A stretch of DNA of 54,784 bases from DAINBT01 sp036732785. Its GTDB lineage: Bacteria; Planctomycetota; Phycisphaerae; Sedimentisphaerales; SM23-30. The DNA lies in NCBI GenBank assembly GCA_964537505.1, contig CAZICK010000013.1:1-54784 (forward strand), written 5' to 3'. The notes below the pieces were generated by a model. That model was not told the origin of the DNA. It ran no database searches and saw only the letters and a list, made by a program, of their open reading frames with translations. Position numbers and translations under genes: made by a program. Shown in pieces: positions 17,192 through 26,783 of this stretch (positions are counted from its first letter, which is position 1; each line of letters begins with the position of its first letter).

Positions 17192-19004
17192 TTCGAACAG
17201 GTTTAATTTCAAATTGGCGGTGGTGTTGTTGGTGGTGGCGGCGGTGCTGGTTTTTTCGGCCGGGGCGGAAGGAATCGGTACGGTAGAGTCAGCCTCCGGG
17301 CTGAAGATGTGGGCCAGCGGTAATGAGTTTGGTGTTTACCTTGTTGTGGCGAAGGAGAAGGAAGGCGCGGAAGGTTTTGGGATATTTCATCGTCGTAAGG
17401 CGGGGTCGTATTTTTTCCCGGGTCAGTGGTACAAGGGTCGGGTTGCGGGTTTGACAGCGGCCCAGGATCGTCTGGTTATATTTTTGGAGGGCGGCGGGTG
17501 TCAAAGTTATGATCTTACCAGCAATCGCACCGCTTTGGGGCTACCTGAAGGTTTGCAGATTGTCGGGTGCAGTTTCGAAGATGGTGAGTTTTATGTTCTG
17601 GCGGCCGCCCGGCAAAAGATGGTTCTTATGCTGCCGAAAGTGGAGGCGGCAACGGATGCTTTGGAGGAGAAAGGTCGCGAAGCGGAAGTCATTACGGATG
17701 AAGAAGAGGGAACGGGAAACGGAAATTCCGATAAAGTGGTTTCCGGTGATACGGGTGAGCGGTCTGCGGAGGGTGTTTTGTCGGAAGAACGGCAATGGTC
17801 GGTGGGGGCGGGTGATTTTGTGATTTTGATGCACGGCAGGGACGATCAATGGCGGATGGTTTCACAGGCGGCGCCAATAACTGACTGGGAAGAAACCAAG
17901 ACCAAGATCGGGTTACTTGATAAAGTGGTTTATCTTTTCGGCATAAAGAATGGTGTAGTACAACATTGCAGATTACAAAATGGACAATACACGGAAGCGG
18001 TATCGGTTTGTAAGGCGGATGCGTTATTGGCGGTGCTTCGTGTAAACCGCAAGATAAGGCTGGTGGTGGGCGAGGAGCAAAAGGCTGGTGTAACGGCGGC
18101 GGCCGGGACTGGTGAAGGGATGGTTTTTCGAGTAGGCCAGGAACGTGATACGACGTGGGTGTTTAGCGAGTTGGTTCGGTGGAAAAAGGATTTCGATGGG
18201 CCGTGGGTGTGCCCGGCTGATAAGGCATGTTTTGCAGTCATGGGAGAGAACCTCGCATGTTTCGAATGGCGTTCGGGACGTGAGGTGATATTCGGCCAAT
18301 ACAGTTCTTCGGGGGAACTGCTGGAGGATATCGATCAGGCGATAGGTGCGGTCGGGCAGGAACCGGTGCGACTTTTAGAATGGTTTTTCGGTTCGCGGAT
18401 TACGACGGTGCTAATGCTGAGCGTAATGATGTTGGTTTTCTGGCGTCGTGAGGAAGCGTTCGGAGAATCGAAATCCCTGCCCGGCTACGTAGAGTTAGCC
18501 CCGGTGTGGCGGAGGGTGACGGCGTTCGCACTAGATGTCATTGTTGTTCTGTTTGTCACTAATGTGGTTATAAGTCTGACGGGGATAACTGTGTCTCCTG
18601 AGCTGTTCAGGGCGGCGGGGTCATTCGATGCTTTGCAGGAACAGATGAGCAGGGGTTATTTGGATCCGCAGATGGTTAAGACGGCAATGATAGTTTTGCT
18701 GATTAATATTTTAGTGTTTATTTTTTATTCCATTTTTTGCGAGTTGTATTTTTCCGCTACGCCGGGCAAGAGGGTATTAGGTCTGCTGGTAGTAAGCGCA
18801 GAAGGAGGAAGGGTGTCCGCCAGCCAGGTATTGGTACGGAATTTACTGCGGGTTCTGGACTTTTATCCCCATCCCCAGTTTTATGTGATGACGTTGATAA
18901 TTATTGTGATAACCGCTCGTCGGCAGCGTTGCGGCGATTTGATGGCACGAACCATGGTGGTAATGAAATCGCCGGAGTTGTTGAATAGATTGGTAGATGA
19001 GTAG
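17151..19004 (+). CDS. RDD-family membrane protein with large extracytoplasmic domain
   Basis: Up to 617 aa from the ATG at 17151; a GTG at 17178 would remove the overlap with the lipoprotein gene almost completely. A hydrophobic N-terminal segment (about 21-38) leads to about 350 residues of beta-rich extracytoplasmic sequence with an acidic linker near 175-200. A transmembrane helix follows near 420. The C-terminal 150 residues are an RDD domain (WRRVTAFALDVIVVLF, TPGKRVLGLLVV, RNLLRVLDF). RDD domains are membrane modules of mostly unknown or transport-related function. The combination with a large sensor-like N-terminal half is uncommon. Confidence 0.8.
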   Translation: MITSRLIKSVKLNNSNRFNFKLAVVLLVVAAVLVFSAGAEGIGTVESASGLKMWASGNEFGVYLVVAKEKEGAEGFGIFHRRKAGSYFFPGQWYKGRVAGLTAAQDRLVIFLEGGGCQSYDLTSNRTALGLPEGLQIVGCSFEDGEFYVLAAARQKMVLMLPKVEAATDALEEKGREAEVITDEEEGTGNGNSDKVVSGDTGERSAEGVLSEERQWSVGAGDFVILMHGRDDQWRMVSQAAPITDWEETKTKIGLLDKVVYLFGIKNGVVQHCRLQNGQYTEAVSVCKADALLAVLRVNRKIRLVVGEEQKAGVTAAAGTGEGMVFRVGQERDTTWVFSELVRWKKDFDGPWVCPADKACFAVMGENLACFEWRSGREVIFGQYSSSGELLEDIDQAIGAVGQEPVRLLEWFFGSRITTVLMLSVMMLVFWRREEAFGESKSLPGYVELAPVWRRVTAFALDVIVVLFVTNVVISLTGITVSPELFRAAGSFDALQEQMSRGYLDPQMVKTAMIVLLINILVFIFYSIFCELYFSATPGKRVLGLLVVSAEGGRVSASQVLVRNLLRVLDFYPHPQFYVMTLIIIVITARRQRCGDLMARTMVVMKSPELLNRLVDE

Positions 19005-19035
19005 CTGAGGTGGTAAGGATTGCTGGTGTGGTGGG

Positions 19036-19761
19036 CTATTGCCAGTTCATTGCGATCAGGTCGGGCAGTTGTTTGATACGTCGGGGCACTACCGAGAGGT
19101 TGTCAGCGTCACAACTGTCCCCATTATCATTGGTGAGCCAGACGGGGGTCATGCCGACCGCGTGGGCGCCCAGGACATCGTAGTCGTATTTGTCGCCCAC
19201 ATAAGCGCATTTGTCGGGTGACACCTGCAATTCATTCAGGGCGGCCTGAAAGATGGTTTTGTCGGGTTTGACCGCTCCCACTACGGTTGAATCGATTATG
19301 GTTTCGAAATATCGGTCCAGTTGAAACTGTCGGCACCAACCTGCGGTATTTCCCCAGTTGTTGCTGATACATCCGAGACGAAAGTTGTGCGACAATTGGT
19401 GTAATATATCGAGGTTGCGTTTTAAGCAGGCATGGGCCTGGGTGATGAATTTTTCGGCTGTTTCATTCGGGTTCCATTTCGAGACCTTTTCGTGCCAGTC
19501 AGAGCCAAAGCCATTGTCCTGGTTCATTTCGACATATATATGTTCGCAGATTCTGCGGGCGGTCTGGTCTATGTTTAATTGCGGGGTATCGTCCAGTTCG
19601 GCGATGCCATCGGCTGCGTGTTTGGCGCATTTGTCGAAGGCTTCCCGGTCGATCGGGCCGATTTGTCCGGCGGCGTTAAGGTATATCCGGGTGAACCAAT
19701 CAACGCCATCATTATCGAGCGTTCCGCCAAAGTCGAATAGTATTACCTGAGTTTTTTTCAT
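19036..19761 (-). CDS. HAD-superfamily hydrolase
   Basis: 241 aa from the ATG at 19761 (MKKTQVILF); an ATG three codons earlier (19770) is also possible. Motif I is DFGGTLD, motif II is in GCISNNW, and motif IV is AYVGDKYDYDVLGA. The cap is helical. Family members are phosphatases or related hydrolases; the substrate cannot be assigned. It is the last gene of the minus-strand block, just after the aminotransferase gene, and converges on the RDD gene. Confidence 0.9.
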   Translation of the reverse strand: MKKTQVILFDFGGTLDNDGVDWFTRIYLNAAGQIGPIDREAFDKCAKHAADGIAELDDTPQLNIDQTARRICEHIYVEMNQDNGFGSDWHEKVSKWNPNETAEKFITQAHACLKRNLDILHQLSHNFRLGCISNNWGNTAGWCRQFQLDRYFETIIDSTVVGAVKPDKTIFQAALNELQVSPDKCAYVGDKYDYDVLGAHAVGMTPVWLTNDNGDSCDADNLSVVPRRIKQLPDLIAMNWQ

Positions 19762-19773
19762 AACAAACATATT

Positions 19774-19803
19774 GGAACCGCTAAAAAGTCATTTTTACTA
19801 CGG
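19774..19803. mobile_element. Possible relic of the MITE-like element
   Basis: GGAACCGCTAAAAAGTCATT continues into TTTTACTAC and resembles one end of the 4776-4951 element. No partner end was seen nearby. Confidence 0.35.
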
Positions 19804-19804
19804 T

Positions 19805-20662
19805 TTAGCTGCGGGCGTACTGTTTGAACTTTTTTAACAGTTCTCCGGTAATGGGGCCTGGTTGTCCGGCGCCGATTTTTCGGCCGTCGATCTCGACAAC
19901 ACCGATGACTTCCGCGGCTGTGCCGGTGAGAAATATCTCGTCGGCCGCGTAAAGATCGTAACGTGTAAGGTTTTGCTCTATCACCTCGTAGCCGCTTTCG
20001 CGTGCGAGTTTGATGACGACCGACCGCGTAATTCCTTCCAAAGAGCCCGCGGAGATCGGAGGCGTCATAACCTTACTCTTGCGAATGATAAATACATTAT
20101 CGCCGGTGGCCTCAGCGACATAACCCTGATGGTTGTACATTATCGCTTCCAACATATCGCGGTCCAGCGCTTCGAGCTTGGCCAGGATGTTGTTAAGGTA
20201 GTTGAGGCTTTTAATTTGTGGGGTTATGCTCAAAGGGTGATTGCGGATGGTGTTGGCGCTGATGACTTTCAAGCCGATTTCGTATAATTCCGGCGGGTAA
20301 AGCTGGATAGTGGCAGCGATTATGATTATCATGCTCTGTTTGCATATCAAAGGGTTCAAGCCCAGCGTTCCTATGCCCCTGGTGACTACCAATCGGATAT
20401 AGCCGTCGTCGATGTCATTGGCGGCTACGGTAGTTTGAACGTTTTTCATGAGCGTTTGAGGATTCTGAGCTATCAGCAATCGAATGGCGTTGGCCGAGCG
20501 GTAGAGCCGGTCAATATGAGCCTGCAGTTCGAAAATTTTGCCGTCATAGACACGGATGCCCTCAAAGACACCGTCGCCATAAAGCAGTCCATGGTCAAAT
20601 ACTGAGATTTTTGCTTCAGATTCGTCCACTAATCCGTCGTTGATCCATATTTTCAGGGCCAT
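19805..20662 (-). CDS. ilvE: Branched-chain amino acid aminotransferase (class IV)
   Basis: 285 aa from the ATG at 20662, with AGAGG 7 nt upstream; an ATG two codons earlier is too close to it. Fold-type IV PLP signature: VFDHGLLYGDGVFEGIRVY at the start, the PLP lysine in IKSLNYLNNILAKLEA, and EATGDNVFI, then EIFLTGTAAEV. It transfers amino groups between glutamate and branched-chain 2-oxo acids. D-amino acid transaminase or aminodeoxychorismate lyase share the fold, but the pattern best fits IlvE. It follows lolD by 86 bp. Confidence 0.88.
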   Translation of the reverse strand: MALKIWINDGLVDESEAKISVFDHGLLYGDGVFEGIRVYDGKIFELQAHIDRLYRSANAIRLLIAQNPQTLMKNVQTTVAANDIDDGYIRLVVTRGIGTLGLNPLICKQSMIIIIAATIQLYPPELYEIGLKVISANTIRNHPLSITPQIKSLNYLNNILAKLEALDRDMLEAIMYNHQGYVAEATGDNVFIIRKSKVMTPPISAGSLEGITRSVVIKLARESGYEVIEQNLTRYDLYAADEIFLTGTAAEVIGVVEIDGRKIGAGQPGPITGELLKKFKQYARS

Positions 20663-20748
20663 AAGCATACCTCTTTCAATCGCGCTTGAGTTTGAGTAAG
20701 TAAATCAGCAACTGGTGTCTGATTTTAACGTTATATCCAATGGGTATA

Positions 20749-21441
20749 TCAGCTAATTTTGCCGTCCCGCAAGGTCAATTTTCTATCGGCTCTATCGGCG
20801 ATATCGGGATCGTGCGTTACCATAATAATGGTCTGGCCGGAGCGGTTCAGATCGCTCAGGAGGTCTAGGATAGCTTTTCCAGCGACGGTGTCAAGGTTTC
20901 CTGTGGGCTCATCGGCCAAAAGCAGTTTAGGCTCCTGGACCAAGGCCCGTGCCAGAGCGGTCCGTTGGCGTTCTCCGCCGGAAAGGGTTGCCGGTAACTG
21001 GCGTGCCTGGGGCCGGAGGCCTACCTTGTCGATGATTTCCCGCGTTTGCTGTCTGGCCTGGTGGCGACGGCCGGGCCAGGCCAAGATGGACGAGTCCACC
21101 ATCAATGGCAGTAAGACGTTTTCTTCGAGGTTCAGTTCTGGTAAGAGGTGGTAAAACTGGAATACAAAACCGATCTGTCGGCTGCGGATGTGGTCCTGCT
21201 GTGCGGATGAAAGTGTGAAAAGGTCTCGTTTTTCGAAGAATACCTGGCCTTCGTCTGGTCGGTCCAGTAGTCCGAGGATGTGCAGGAGGGTACTTTTGCC
21301 ACTGCCGCTGGCACCCATAATAGCGACGAACTCGCCTCGGCGAACCTCCAGGTTGACTCCCTGAAGGACGTGCTGTCGGGTTCGTCCGATGGGGTAAGTT
21401 TTGTGAATGTTTCTGGCACTTAATATTATTTTTTGGTTCAT
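20749..21441 (-). CDS. lolD: LolD-like ABC transporter ATPase
   Basis: 230 aa. Walker A GASGSGKST, Q-loop FVFQFYHLLPELN, signature LSGGERQR, Walker B LLLADEPTGNLD and switch histidine MVTHD are all intact. It belongs to the LolD/MacB type (o228 family). It follows two FtsX-type permease genes, so together they form a LolCDE-like complex that releases lipoproteins from the inner membrane using ATP. MacB-like export of other substrates is possible. Confidence 0.9.
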   Translation of the reverse strand: MNQKIILSARNIHKTYPIGRTRQHVLQGVNLEVRRGEFVAIMGASGSGKSTLLHILGLLDRPDEGQVFFEKRDLFTLSSAQQDHIRSRQIGFVFQFYHLLPELNLEENVLLPLMVDSSILAWPGRRHQARQQTREIIDKVGLRPQARQLPATLSGGERQRTALARALVQEPKLLLADEPTGNLDTVAGKAILDLLSDLNRSGQTIIMVTHDPDIADRADRKLTLRDGKIS

Positions 21442-21479
21442 ACTTCGTTATGCTTAACTAGGTCTAACACTATTATTTA

Positions 21480-21600
21480 GTTGCGGAAAACGGTTTTTTG
21501 AACAATGCGTTTTTACGTCAAAATACTGGATGCCCGATCAGGTCGGGCATGACAATATAAGTCGGGCATGACAGATTCATTCGCGGGAATGACAGATTCA
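21480..21600. repeat. Dispersed palindromic repeat, copy B
   Basis: TGCCCGATCAGGTCGGGCAT and two partial repeats (GTCGGGCATGACA, TTCGCGGGAATGACA) lie between the second lol permease gene and lolD. The left part matches copy A at 15536 (GCGGAAAACGGTTTTTTG). Confidence 0.75.
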
Positions 21601-21601
21601 T

Positions 21602-22972
21602 TTATTCGATGCGTAAGGCATCGACGACAACCAGTTTGGCGGCTCGGCGTGCCGGCAGCAGTGCTCCTGCTAATGAGGCCAAAACCGCTACGAGTGCGAT
21701 AATTGCGGCCTCTGAAAAGTTCACCACGTCTGGTATTTTGTCTATGGCATAGATATCCGGCGGCCAAAGGCGAAAGCCGAATTCCTGGTTAAGCCAGCCT
21801 TCGATTTTGTTAGCGTTGAGCACGATCGCACAACCCAGAGCTGTTCCCAGCAGTGAACCTACCATGCCAACCAGTGCACCGTAACCGAGAAAAACCTGCG
21901 CCAAGGCCCATTTTGAGGCGCCCAGGCTTTTTATGATACCAAGATCTTTGATTTTTTCCGTAACAATCATGTAAAAAATGGCAAAAATGACAAAAACAGC
22001 TACCGATCCGATCATGGAAAAGATGATAATCATGAGTGTTTTCTCGTTTTCCATAGGCCCGATATAGTCACGTCGATATTCCTTCCAGGTCTGGACGGTC
22101 AGGTCGGTTAGTAGTTCGGCGTGGTCTTGTTTTTCTTTTTGCTGTGCAAATTCCCGCCAGAATTGGGCGATCTGGGTTTGGGCTGTTTCGAGATCAATGT
22201 TGTCTTTGAGTTTTATTCTTATCTGGCTGGCGCGTGGCGGCTGGCCGTCCTGGCCGTCCATCCAGGACAATTTCTGAAGTTCGTCGAAATCGACCAGTAT
22301 GGTGTCATCGACGTCGAGCAGGTCGGTCCGGAAGTAATTAACGAACCAAAAGGTTTGATTTTCACCGGCCTGTGAGCCGGTTAATAGTCCCCTGCTGTTA
22401 ATCGCAAAAACTGTAATCGGAAGTGGGAGATAATATCTTAGCTGTGAACTTTGCCAAATAGAATCCATAAGATCAGATGACGAGGACCTGAGAAAGCCAC
22501 CGCGCATAAAACCTCTTTTTCTTTGTTCAGGGGTAAGGCTCGGTGTATCGGGGCCCGGGTCGGTGATATCGGGGACAGTGAAAGTTTTATTTTCATCGGT
22601 GGTTTTGTACAAACATTCTGCAAAACCGGTGACATGCATGAATTCGTCCAGGCGGACGCCGATCAGCGGTGTTGTCCAATCTGATTCCAATAGTCCATAG
22701 GTTTTGATTATGGGTGTGGCCTGGGCGATAATATCAGATTGATAAAGGCGGTCGATGAATTCGTCGTAATAGGGAAAGCCCACGAGGCTGTGGCGGGTGA
22801 GCACGATGTCGCCGGTCCAGTTGTGATTGCGTGAGCGGGTGTTTTCGATCAGGCCTGACATAACGCTTAGTACGACCAGGACCATCATGACCAGCAGCGT
22901 CACGGCTAACACGGCGATCAAAGCTACGCGTTTTCGTACGAAATATCGCCAAATTAGTAGTAGTTTAAACAT
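21602..22972 (-). CDS. LolC/LolE-like ABC transporter permease
   Basis: 456 aa. An N-terminal transmembrane helix (ALIAVLAVTLLVMMVLVV, about 17-35) is followed by a periplasmic domain of about 270 residues and three C-terminal helices (about 320-450), the topology of LolC/E and MacB FtsX-type permeases. The conserved segment KDLGIIKSLGASKWALAQVF precedes the last helices. It is the second permease of the set and lies 60 bp after the first. The lolD ATPase gene follows. The last codon abuts a palindromic repeat. Confidence 0.85.
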   Translation of the reverse strand: MFKLLLIWRYFVRKRVALIAVLAVTLLVMMVLVVLSVMSGLIENTRSRNHNWTGDIVLTRHSLVGFPYYDEFIDRLYQSDIIAQATPIIKTYGLLESDWTTPLIGVRLDEFMHVTGFAECLYKTTDENKTFTVPDITDPGPDTPSLTPEQRKRGFMRGGFLRSSSSDLMDSIWQSSQLRYYLPLPITVFAINSRGLLTGSQAGENQTFWFVNYFRTDLLDVDDTILVDFDELQKLSWMDGQDGQPPRASQIRIKLKDNIDLETAQTQIAQFWREFAQQKEKQDHAELLTDLTVQTWKEYRRDYIGPMENEKTLMIIIFSMIGSVAVFVIFAIFYMIVTEKIKDLGIIKSLGASKWALAQVFLGYGALVGMVGSLLGTALGCAIVLNANKIEGWLNQEFGFRLWPPDIYAIDKIPDVVNFSEAAIIALVAVLASLAGALLPARRAAKLVVVDALRIE

Positions 22973-23032
22973 AGTTTTGTACTAAGCCGGTTGGAATCGC
23001 TAATGAACGCTGATTGCGTTGTGTTATAGTTA

Positions 23033-24460
23033 TTATTCATATCGTAAGGAGTCCACTGGTTGTAATCTCGCGGCGTGGATGGCCGGGAGCAGGGCTCCAA
23101 GGGTCGCGGTTATCAAACCTGTGATCAGGATCCACCAGGTTGCGGACCAGTCCACTTCGTTGGGGATGTCTCGAAAGAAATAGACGCCACTTTTCCATAT
23201 TTTGAACCCAAGCAATTTGGTTATCAAGGATTCGATTACATTGATGTTGCGAGTGCTCCAGGCTCCCAGGGCCAGGCCCAGGATTGAGCCGGTCAGGCCG
23301 ACGGCTGCCCCGTAGGCGAGGAAGATTGCGGCGATGCCAACCCGGGAGGATCCCAAGGCCCGGATGATCCCGATGTCTTTTGTTCTTTGCATGACGATCA
23401 TTTTTAGTGTTACGAATATCAGCAATGCGGCCACCACGCATACCAATCCAACCAATATCTGCATAATCGCCAACTGTTTACGGATTTCCTGTGTTATCAT
23501 CATGGCATTAGATGTCTGCATGGGATCGGAGATACTAACGTTGGCGGCTTTGGACTCGGACCAATTCATCCGGGTGGTGGCAAATCGCATCCACGTTTGT
23601 TGAACCTGTTGTTTAATACGAGCTATCTCGATGTTTTTTTTGATGTTTGGTTTGAGATAGATTCCTATTTGGCCGAGACATTCTTTTTCCCCGGTCGAAC
23701 CTACATTGCCAACCAGATCGCGGGTATAATCGAAAGGTAAATAAATAAGATTGGTGTCGGCATGGAGGGTACCGGTTTCGAGCACATCGACGGGCCAGCA
23801 TAGTCTTCTGATTTTTTGAGCGGTCATCTCACCTTGTTTTCCGGAGATGATATACATTGGTTCTTTTCGCTGTTGGAGTTGTTCGATGATAGCGTGCCGA
23901 TCATATTTATCAGTTAGTTTGTCCGGTTGGGCTAATACTCCGATTCCGACAATAATGCCGACGGGCATATCGGCGGCGGTGGGAGAGCGGCGGAATTTTT
24001 TCTCATACCAGGCGGTGAACTTGTCTCGAATTTCGGGGGATAAGGAAAAATCGGCAACCGGTTTCTGGGGGTTTGGGACTGACTGGAGGAGCAGGCCTTT
24101 GTGGAAAATTTCGTCCCGGGCGTTTCTGTTCAGGTCCAATCCCACAATTGCGACTGCCCTGACATCTCCGGGTCCGAGATAGAGCAGTCCGCCGGTCCCG
24201 GTGGTGGCCCGTGCGGCGGCGATACCGTCGATATTCTCGATTTGTTCGACCAGGTCTTCGTAAGGATGCATAGCGATTCGTGGTGTAAGTTGGATTTGGC
24301 CCTGGGATTGAAGCCAATAGTCATGTAAAGATCGAACAAATCCGTTGAATATGCTTGTGATGACGATCAGCAGTGCTACGCAGAGGGTAACGGCGGCGAT
24401 ACCGAAGAAGACGATTCGTTTTTTTCGCAGATATCGCAGAGACAGAAATAACTTATGCAC
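23033..24460 (-). CDS. LolC/LolE-like ABC transporter permease (first copy)
   Basis: 475 aa from a GTG start. The topology is the same as its neighbour: a helix near 17-36, a large periplasmic domain, and three C-terminal helices beginning after KDIGIIRALGSSRVGIAAIF. The N-termini of the two proteins are clearly related, indicating tandem duplication and a heterodimeric exporter like LolCE. It is the first gene of the lol set and is separated from lysS by a short MITE-like copy. Confidence 0.85.
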   Translation of the reverse strand: MHKLFLSLRYLRKKRIVFFGIAAVTLCVALLIVITSIFNGFVRSLHDYWLQSQGQIQLTPRIAMHPYEDLVEQIENIDGIAAARATTGTGGLLYLGPGDVRAVAIVGLDLNRNARDEIFHKGLLLQSVPNPQKPVADFSLSPEIRDKFTAWYEKKFRRSPTAADMPVGIIVGIGVLAQPDKLTDKYDRHAIIEQLQQRKEPMYIISGKQGEMTAQKIRRLCWPVDVLETGTLHADTNLIYLPFDYTRDLVGNVGSTGEKECLGQIGIYLKPNIKKNIEIARIKQQVQQTWMRFATTRMNWSESKAANVSISDPMQTSNAMMITQEIRKQLAIMQILVGLVCVVAALLIFVTLKMIVMQRTKDIGIIRALGSSRVGIAAIFLAYGAAVGLTGSILGLALGAWSTRNINVIESLITKLLGFKIWKSGVYFFRDIPNEVDWSATWWILITGLITATLGALLPAIHAARLQPVDSLRYE

Positions 24461-24483
24461 GTCGGTTTTTCCGATCTATCCAT

Positions 24484-24540
24484 GGGAACCTCTAAAAATC
24501 CATTTTTACTCGCGACAAAAGGCAATTTTTAGAGGCTCCC
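24484..24540. mobile_element. MITE-like element, 57-bp internally deleted copy
   Basis: The ends GGGAACCTCTAAAAATCCAT and, inverted, GGGAGCCTCTAAAAATTGCC match the right and left ends of the 4776-4951 element. The orientation is reversed and the interior is missing. It abuts the lysS stop codon and can form a hairpin. Confidence 0.75.
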
Positions 24541-25989
24541 TTATTCATTTGGCCGCATGAGTGGGAATAGGATCACGTCGCGAATGGAAGGTGAGTCTGT
24601 TAACAACATTACCAGTCGGTCGATTCCGAATCCCAGTCCTCCTGCGGGCGGCATACCGTATTTCAAAGCGGTGATGAAATCCTCGTCCATTTTTGCCATG
24701 GTTTCGGTTTGGCCACGTAGCTGCAGTCGGAAGTTTTCTTCCTGGACGGCGGGATCGTTCAGTTCGGTGTATGCGTTTGCGATTTCCATCGCACAGATAT
24801 ACAGTTCGAATCGTTCGGCGATATTGGGATTGTCTGGTTTTCGGCGTGTCAGCGGGCATAAAGCGGCCGGGTAGTCAATTACAAAGGTCGGGTTTATTAA
24901 ATTGTCTTCGACAAAGTGTTCGAATAGTTCATTGGTTACAATGGTATCGTCCATGTCGGCTTCAGTGATTTCGAGTTTTCGGGCTTTTTGGCGGATGGTA
25001 GTTATGTCGGTGATTTCGCAGCCGACGTACTCGGCGAAAAGCTGAGCGTAGGTTTTTCGCCGCCAGGGTGGCGAGTAGTCAACGGTTTGGCCGTTGAATT
25101 TCAGTTGCATATTTTCGCTGCGTTGCCGAACGAGCAGGCAGAACAACTCTTCGGTCAGGTCCATCATGCCATTGTAGTCCGAGTATGCCTGATAAAGCTC
25201 GCACATGGTAAACTCGGGGTTGTGTTGTGTTGAGATACCTTCGTTGCGGAAGTTGCGGTTGATTTCGAAGACACGCTCCATGCCGCCAACCAATAACCGT
25301 TTGAGGTGCAGTTCGAGAGCGATGCGCAAATAGAGGTCTATGCCCAGAGCGTTGTGGTGGGTAATAAAGGGTCGTGCGGCGGCGCCGCCGGCGATGGCGT
25401 GCATCATGGGCGTTTCGACTTCAAGAAATTGGCGATCCTGAAGGAATTGGCGGATGGTTTGGATGATGGCGATGCGGTCCCTGAAGGTGGCCATCACGTC
25501 GGGATTGGTGAACAGATCGACGTATCTGCGGCGGTAACGCAGTTCCACATCCTGCAGGCCGTGCCATTTGCCCGGCGGTGGAAGCGTGGCTTTGCACAGC
25601 AGGTTAAAACTGGTAGCCCAGACGGTGATTTCACCGGTTTTGGTTTTGCCGAGCATGCCTTCGATGCCAATGATGTCGCCCAGATCGAGCAGTTTGGCCG
25701 CGTCCCAGGTCTGGCCGAGGAATTTTTTGCTCAAGCCGGTCTGGATGGTACCGGTCCGATCTCGCAGGGTAATAAAGATGAGCTTGCCGATGTCTCGCAG
25801 CAGGATGATACGTCCGGCTCCGCAAACGGTTTGCTCTTCGTTTTCGGGATCATATTTGTCGGCTATGGTCTGCAGTGGCTGGGCATTGGGGAATTTCCCG
25901 CCGTAGGGGTCGATGCCCAAGGCTCGGAGCTTGGCGAGCTTTTCCAAGCGGGCTTGTTCGTATTCGTTTACAGGAGAGTTTTGTTCCAT
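24541..25989 (-). CDS. lysS: Lysyl-tRNA synthetase, class II
   Basis: 482 aa. The OB-fold anticodon domain (about 55-150) is followed by the class II core: motif 1 around RQFLEVETPMM, motif 2 RNFRNEGISTQHNPEFT, and motif 3 GGLGFGIDRLVMLL near 455-468. It charges tRNA-Lys. The stop codon touches a 57-bp MITE-like copy. No strong RBS is seen next to the ATG; AAGGAT lies about 15 nt upstream. Confidence 0.97.
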   Translation of the reverse strand: MEQNSPVNEYEQARLEKLAKLRALGIDPYGGKFPNAQPLQTIADKYDPENEEQTVCGAGRIILLRDIGKLIFITLRDRTGTIQTGLSKKFLGQTWDAAKLLDLGDIIGIEGMLGKTKTGEITVWATSFNLLCKATLPPPGKWHGLQDVELRYRRRYVDLFTNPDVMATFRDRIAIIQTIRQFLQDRQFLEVETPMMHAIAGGAAARPFITHHNALGIDLYLRIALELHLKRLLVGGMERVFEINRNFRNEGISTQHNPEFTMCELYQAYSDYNGMMDLTEELFCLLVRQRSENMQLKFNGQTVDYSPPWRRKTYAQLFAEYVGCEITDITTIRQKARKLEITEADMDDTIVTNELFEHFVEDNLINPTFVIDYPAALCPLTRRKPDNPNIAERFELYICAMEIANAYTELNDPAVQEENFRLQLRGQTETMAKMDEDFITALKYGMPPAGGLGFGIDRLVMLLTDSPSIRDVILFPLMRPNE

Positions 25990-26082
25990 AATGGTTTTAT
26001 AATATCCTTAACTGCTTTGGCGTCAATGGAAAAGCAGCAGTTGGCAACTGGTTGCCGGCTGCTGTCTGCCAGGCGCAAGTGA

Positions 26083-26346
26083 TTATTTATAGCCCAGGTG
26101 GTTGGGGCCGTGGTATTTCTGGACAGCCTGTTCGAGATCGACGTCGTTAATGTTGGCCAGGGTGCACAGCCACGCGAAGACATCACCGAATTCCTCGATT
26201 TTGTTGTTCTGGTCGTCACGGGCCAGTGCAGTGGCCAACTCGCCGATTTCCTCAATGAACCATAGGAAAGTGGCTGGGGTGCCGCGTTGTCGGTCGCGTT
26301 TTTCGTATTTTTGGCTGATTAACTGCTGAAATTCTTTTATGGTCAT
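26083..26346 (-). CDS. MazG-like nucleotide pyrophosphohydrolase
   Basis: 87 aa. It is a single all-alpha NTP-PPase domain with the paired acidic motifs EEIGE (32-36) and EEFGD (51-55) that bind Mg2+. Family members hydrolyse nucleoside triphosphates to monophosphates, often as house-cleaning enzymes; the substrate cannot be told here. It is shorter than MazG proper and resembles the phage/archaeal-type short forms. It lies 93 bp upstream of lysS on the same strand. Confidence 0.87.
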   Translation of the reverse strand: MTIKEFQQLISQKYEKRDRQRGTPATFLWFIEEIGELATALARDDQNNKIEEFGDVFAWLCTLANINDVDLEQAVQKYHGPNHLGYK

Positions 26347-26783
26347 AGCCGCTCCGGGATAGAGTTTAATGTTTCCGGTTTCATGTCACAGGCAATTTGT
26401 CTCTTTACAGAAGTCTTTTTTAGTCGTTTATTCTACTGTGTGGTGGTCAATTTAGCACAACAAATTGGGGATGGCGGCGGTCAAATACTAATTTTAACTA
26501 TATTAGTATATAATTAGTATGTATATAACTACTTGATATTTATGTAGTTAACAACATAGAAGCCCTGTATTTGGGCTGCGATCATACAGCGGCAGGACAC
26601 AGATTTCCGGGTATCAAGAGTAATTTTATACTAACATAAGCAAATTTAGTATTTGAACTGTGAGCCTTTATTTGTTTGGTATTTAACAATCGATTTGATT
26701 TATTTTATCTCTTATCGGCTTGAAATATCTGGAGAAGAAGATATGTGGGATGGGCGATCAAGTCTGGCAAGACAATTTGATTT
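26347..26783. other. 437-bp AT-rich intergenic interval
   Basis: It is strongly AT-rich around 26480-26560 with repeated TTAGTATA/TATTAGTA words. It probably carries the promoter of the MazG-like gene. A frame at 26653-26835 is not considered coding. Confidence 0.5.
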
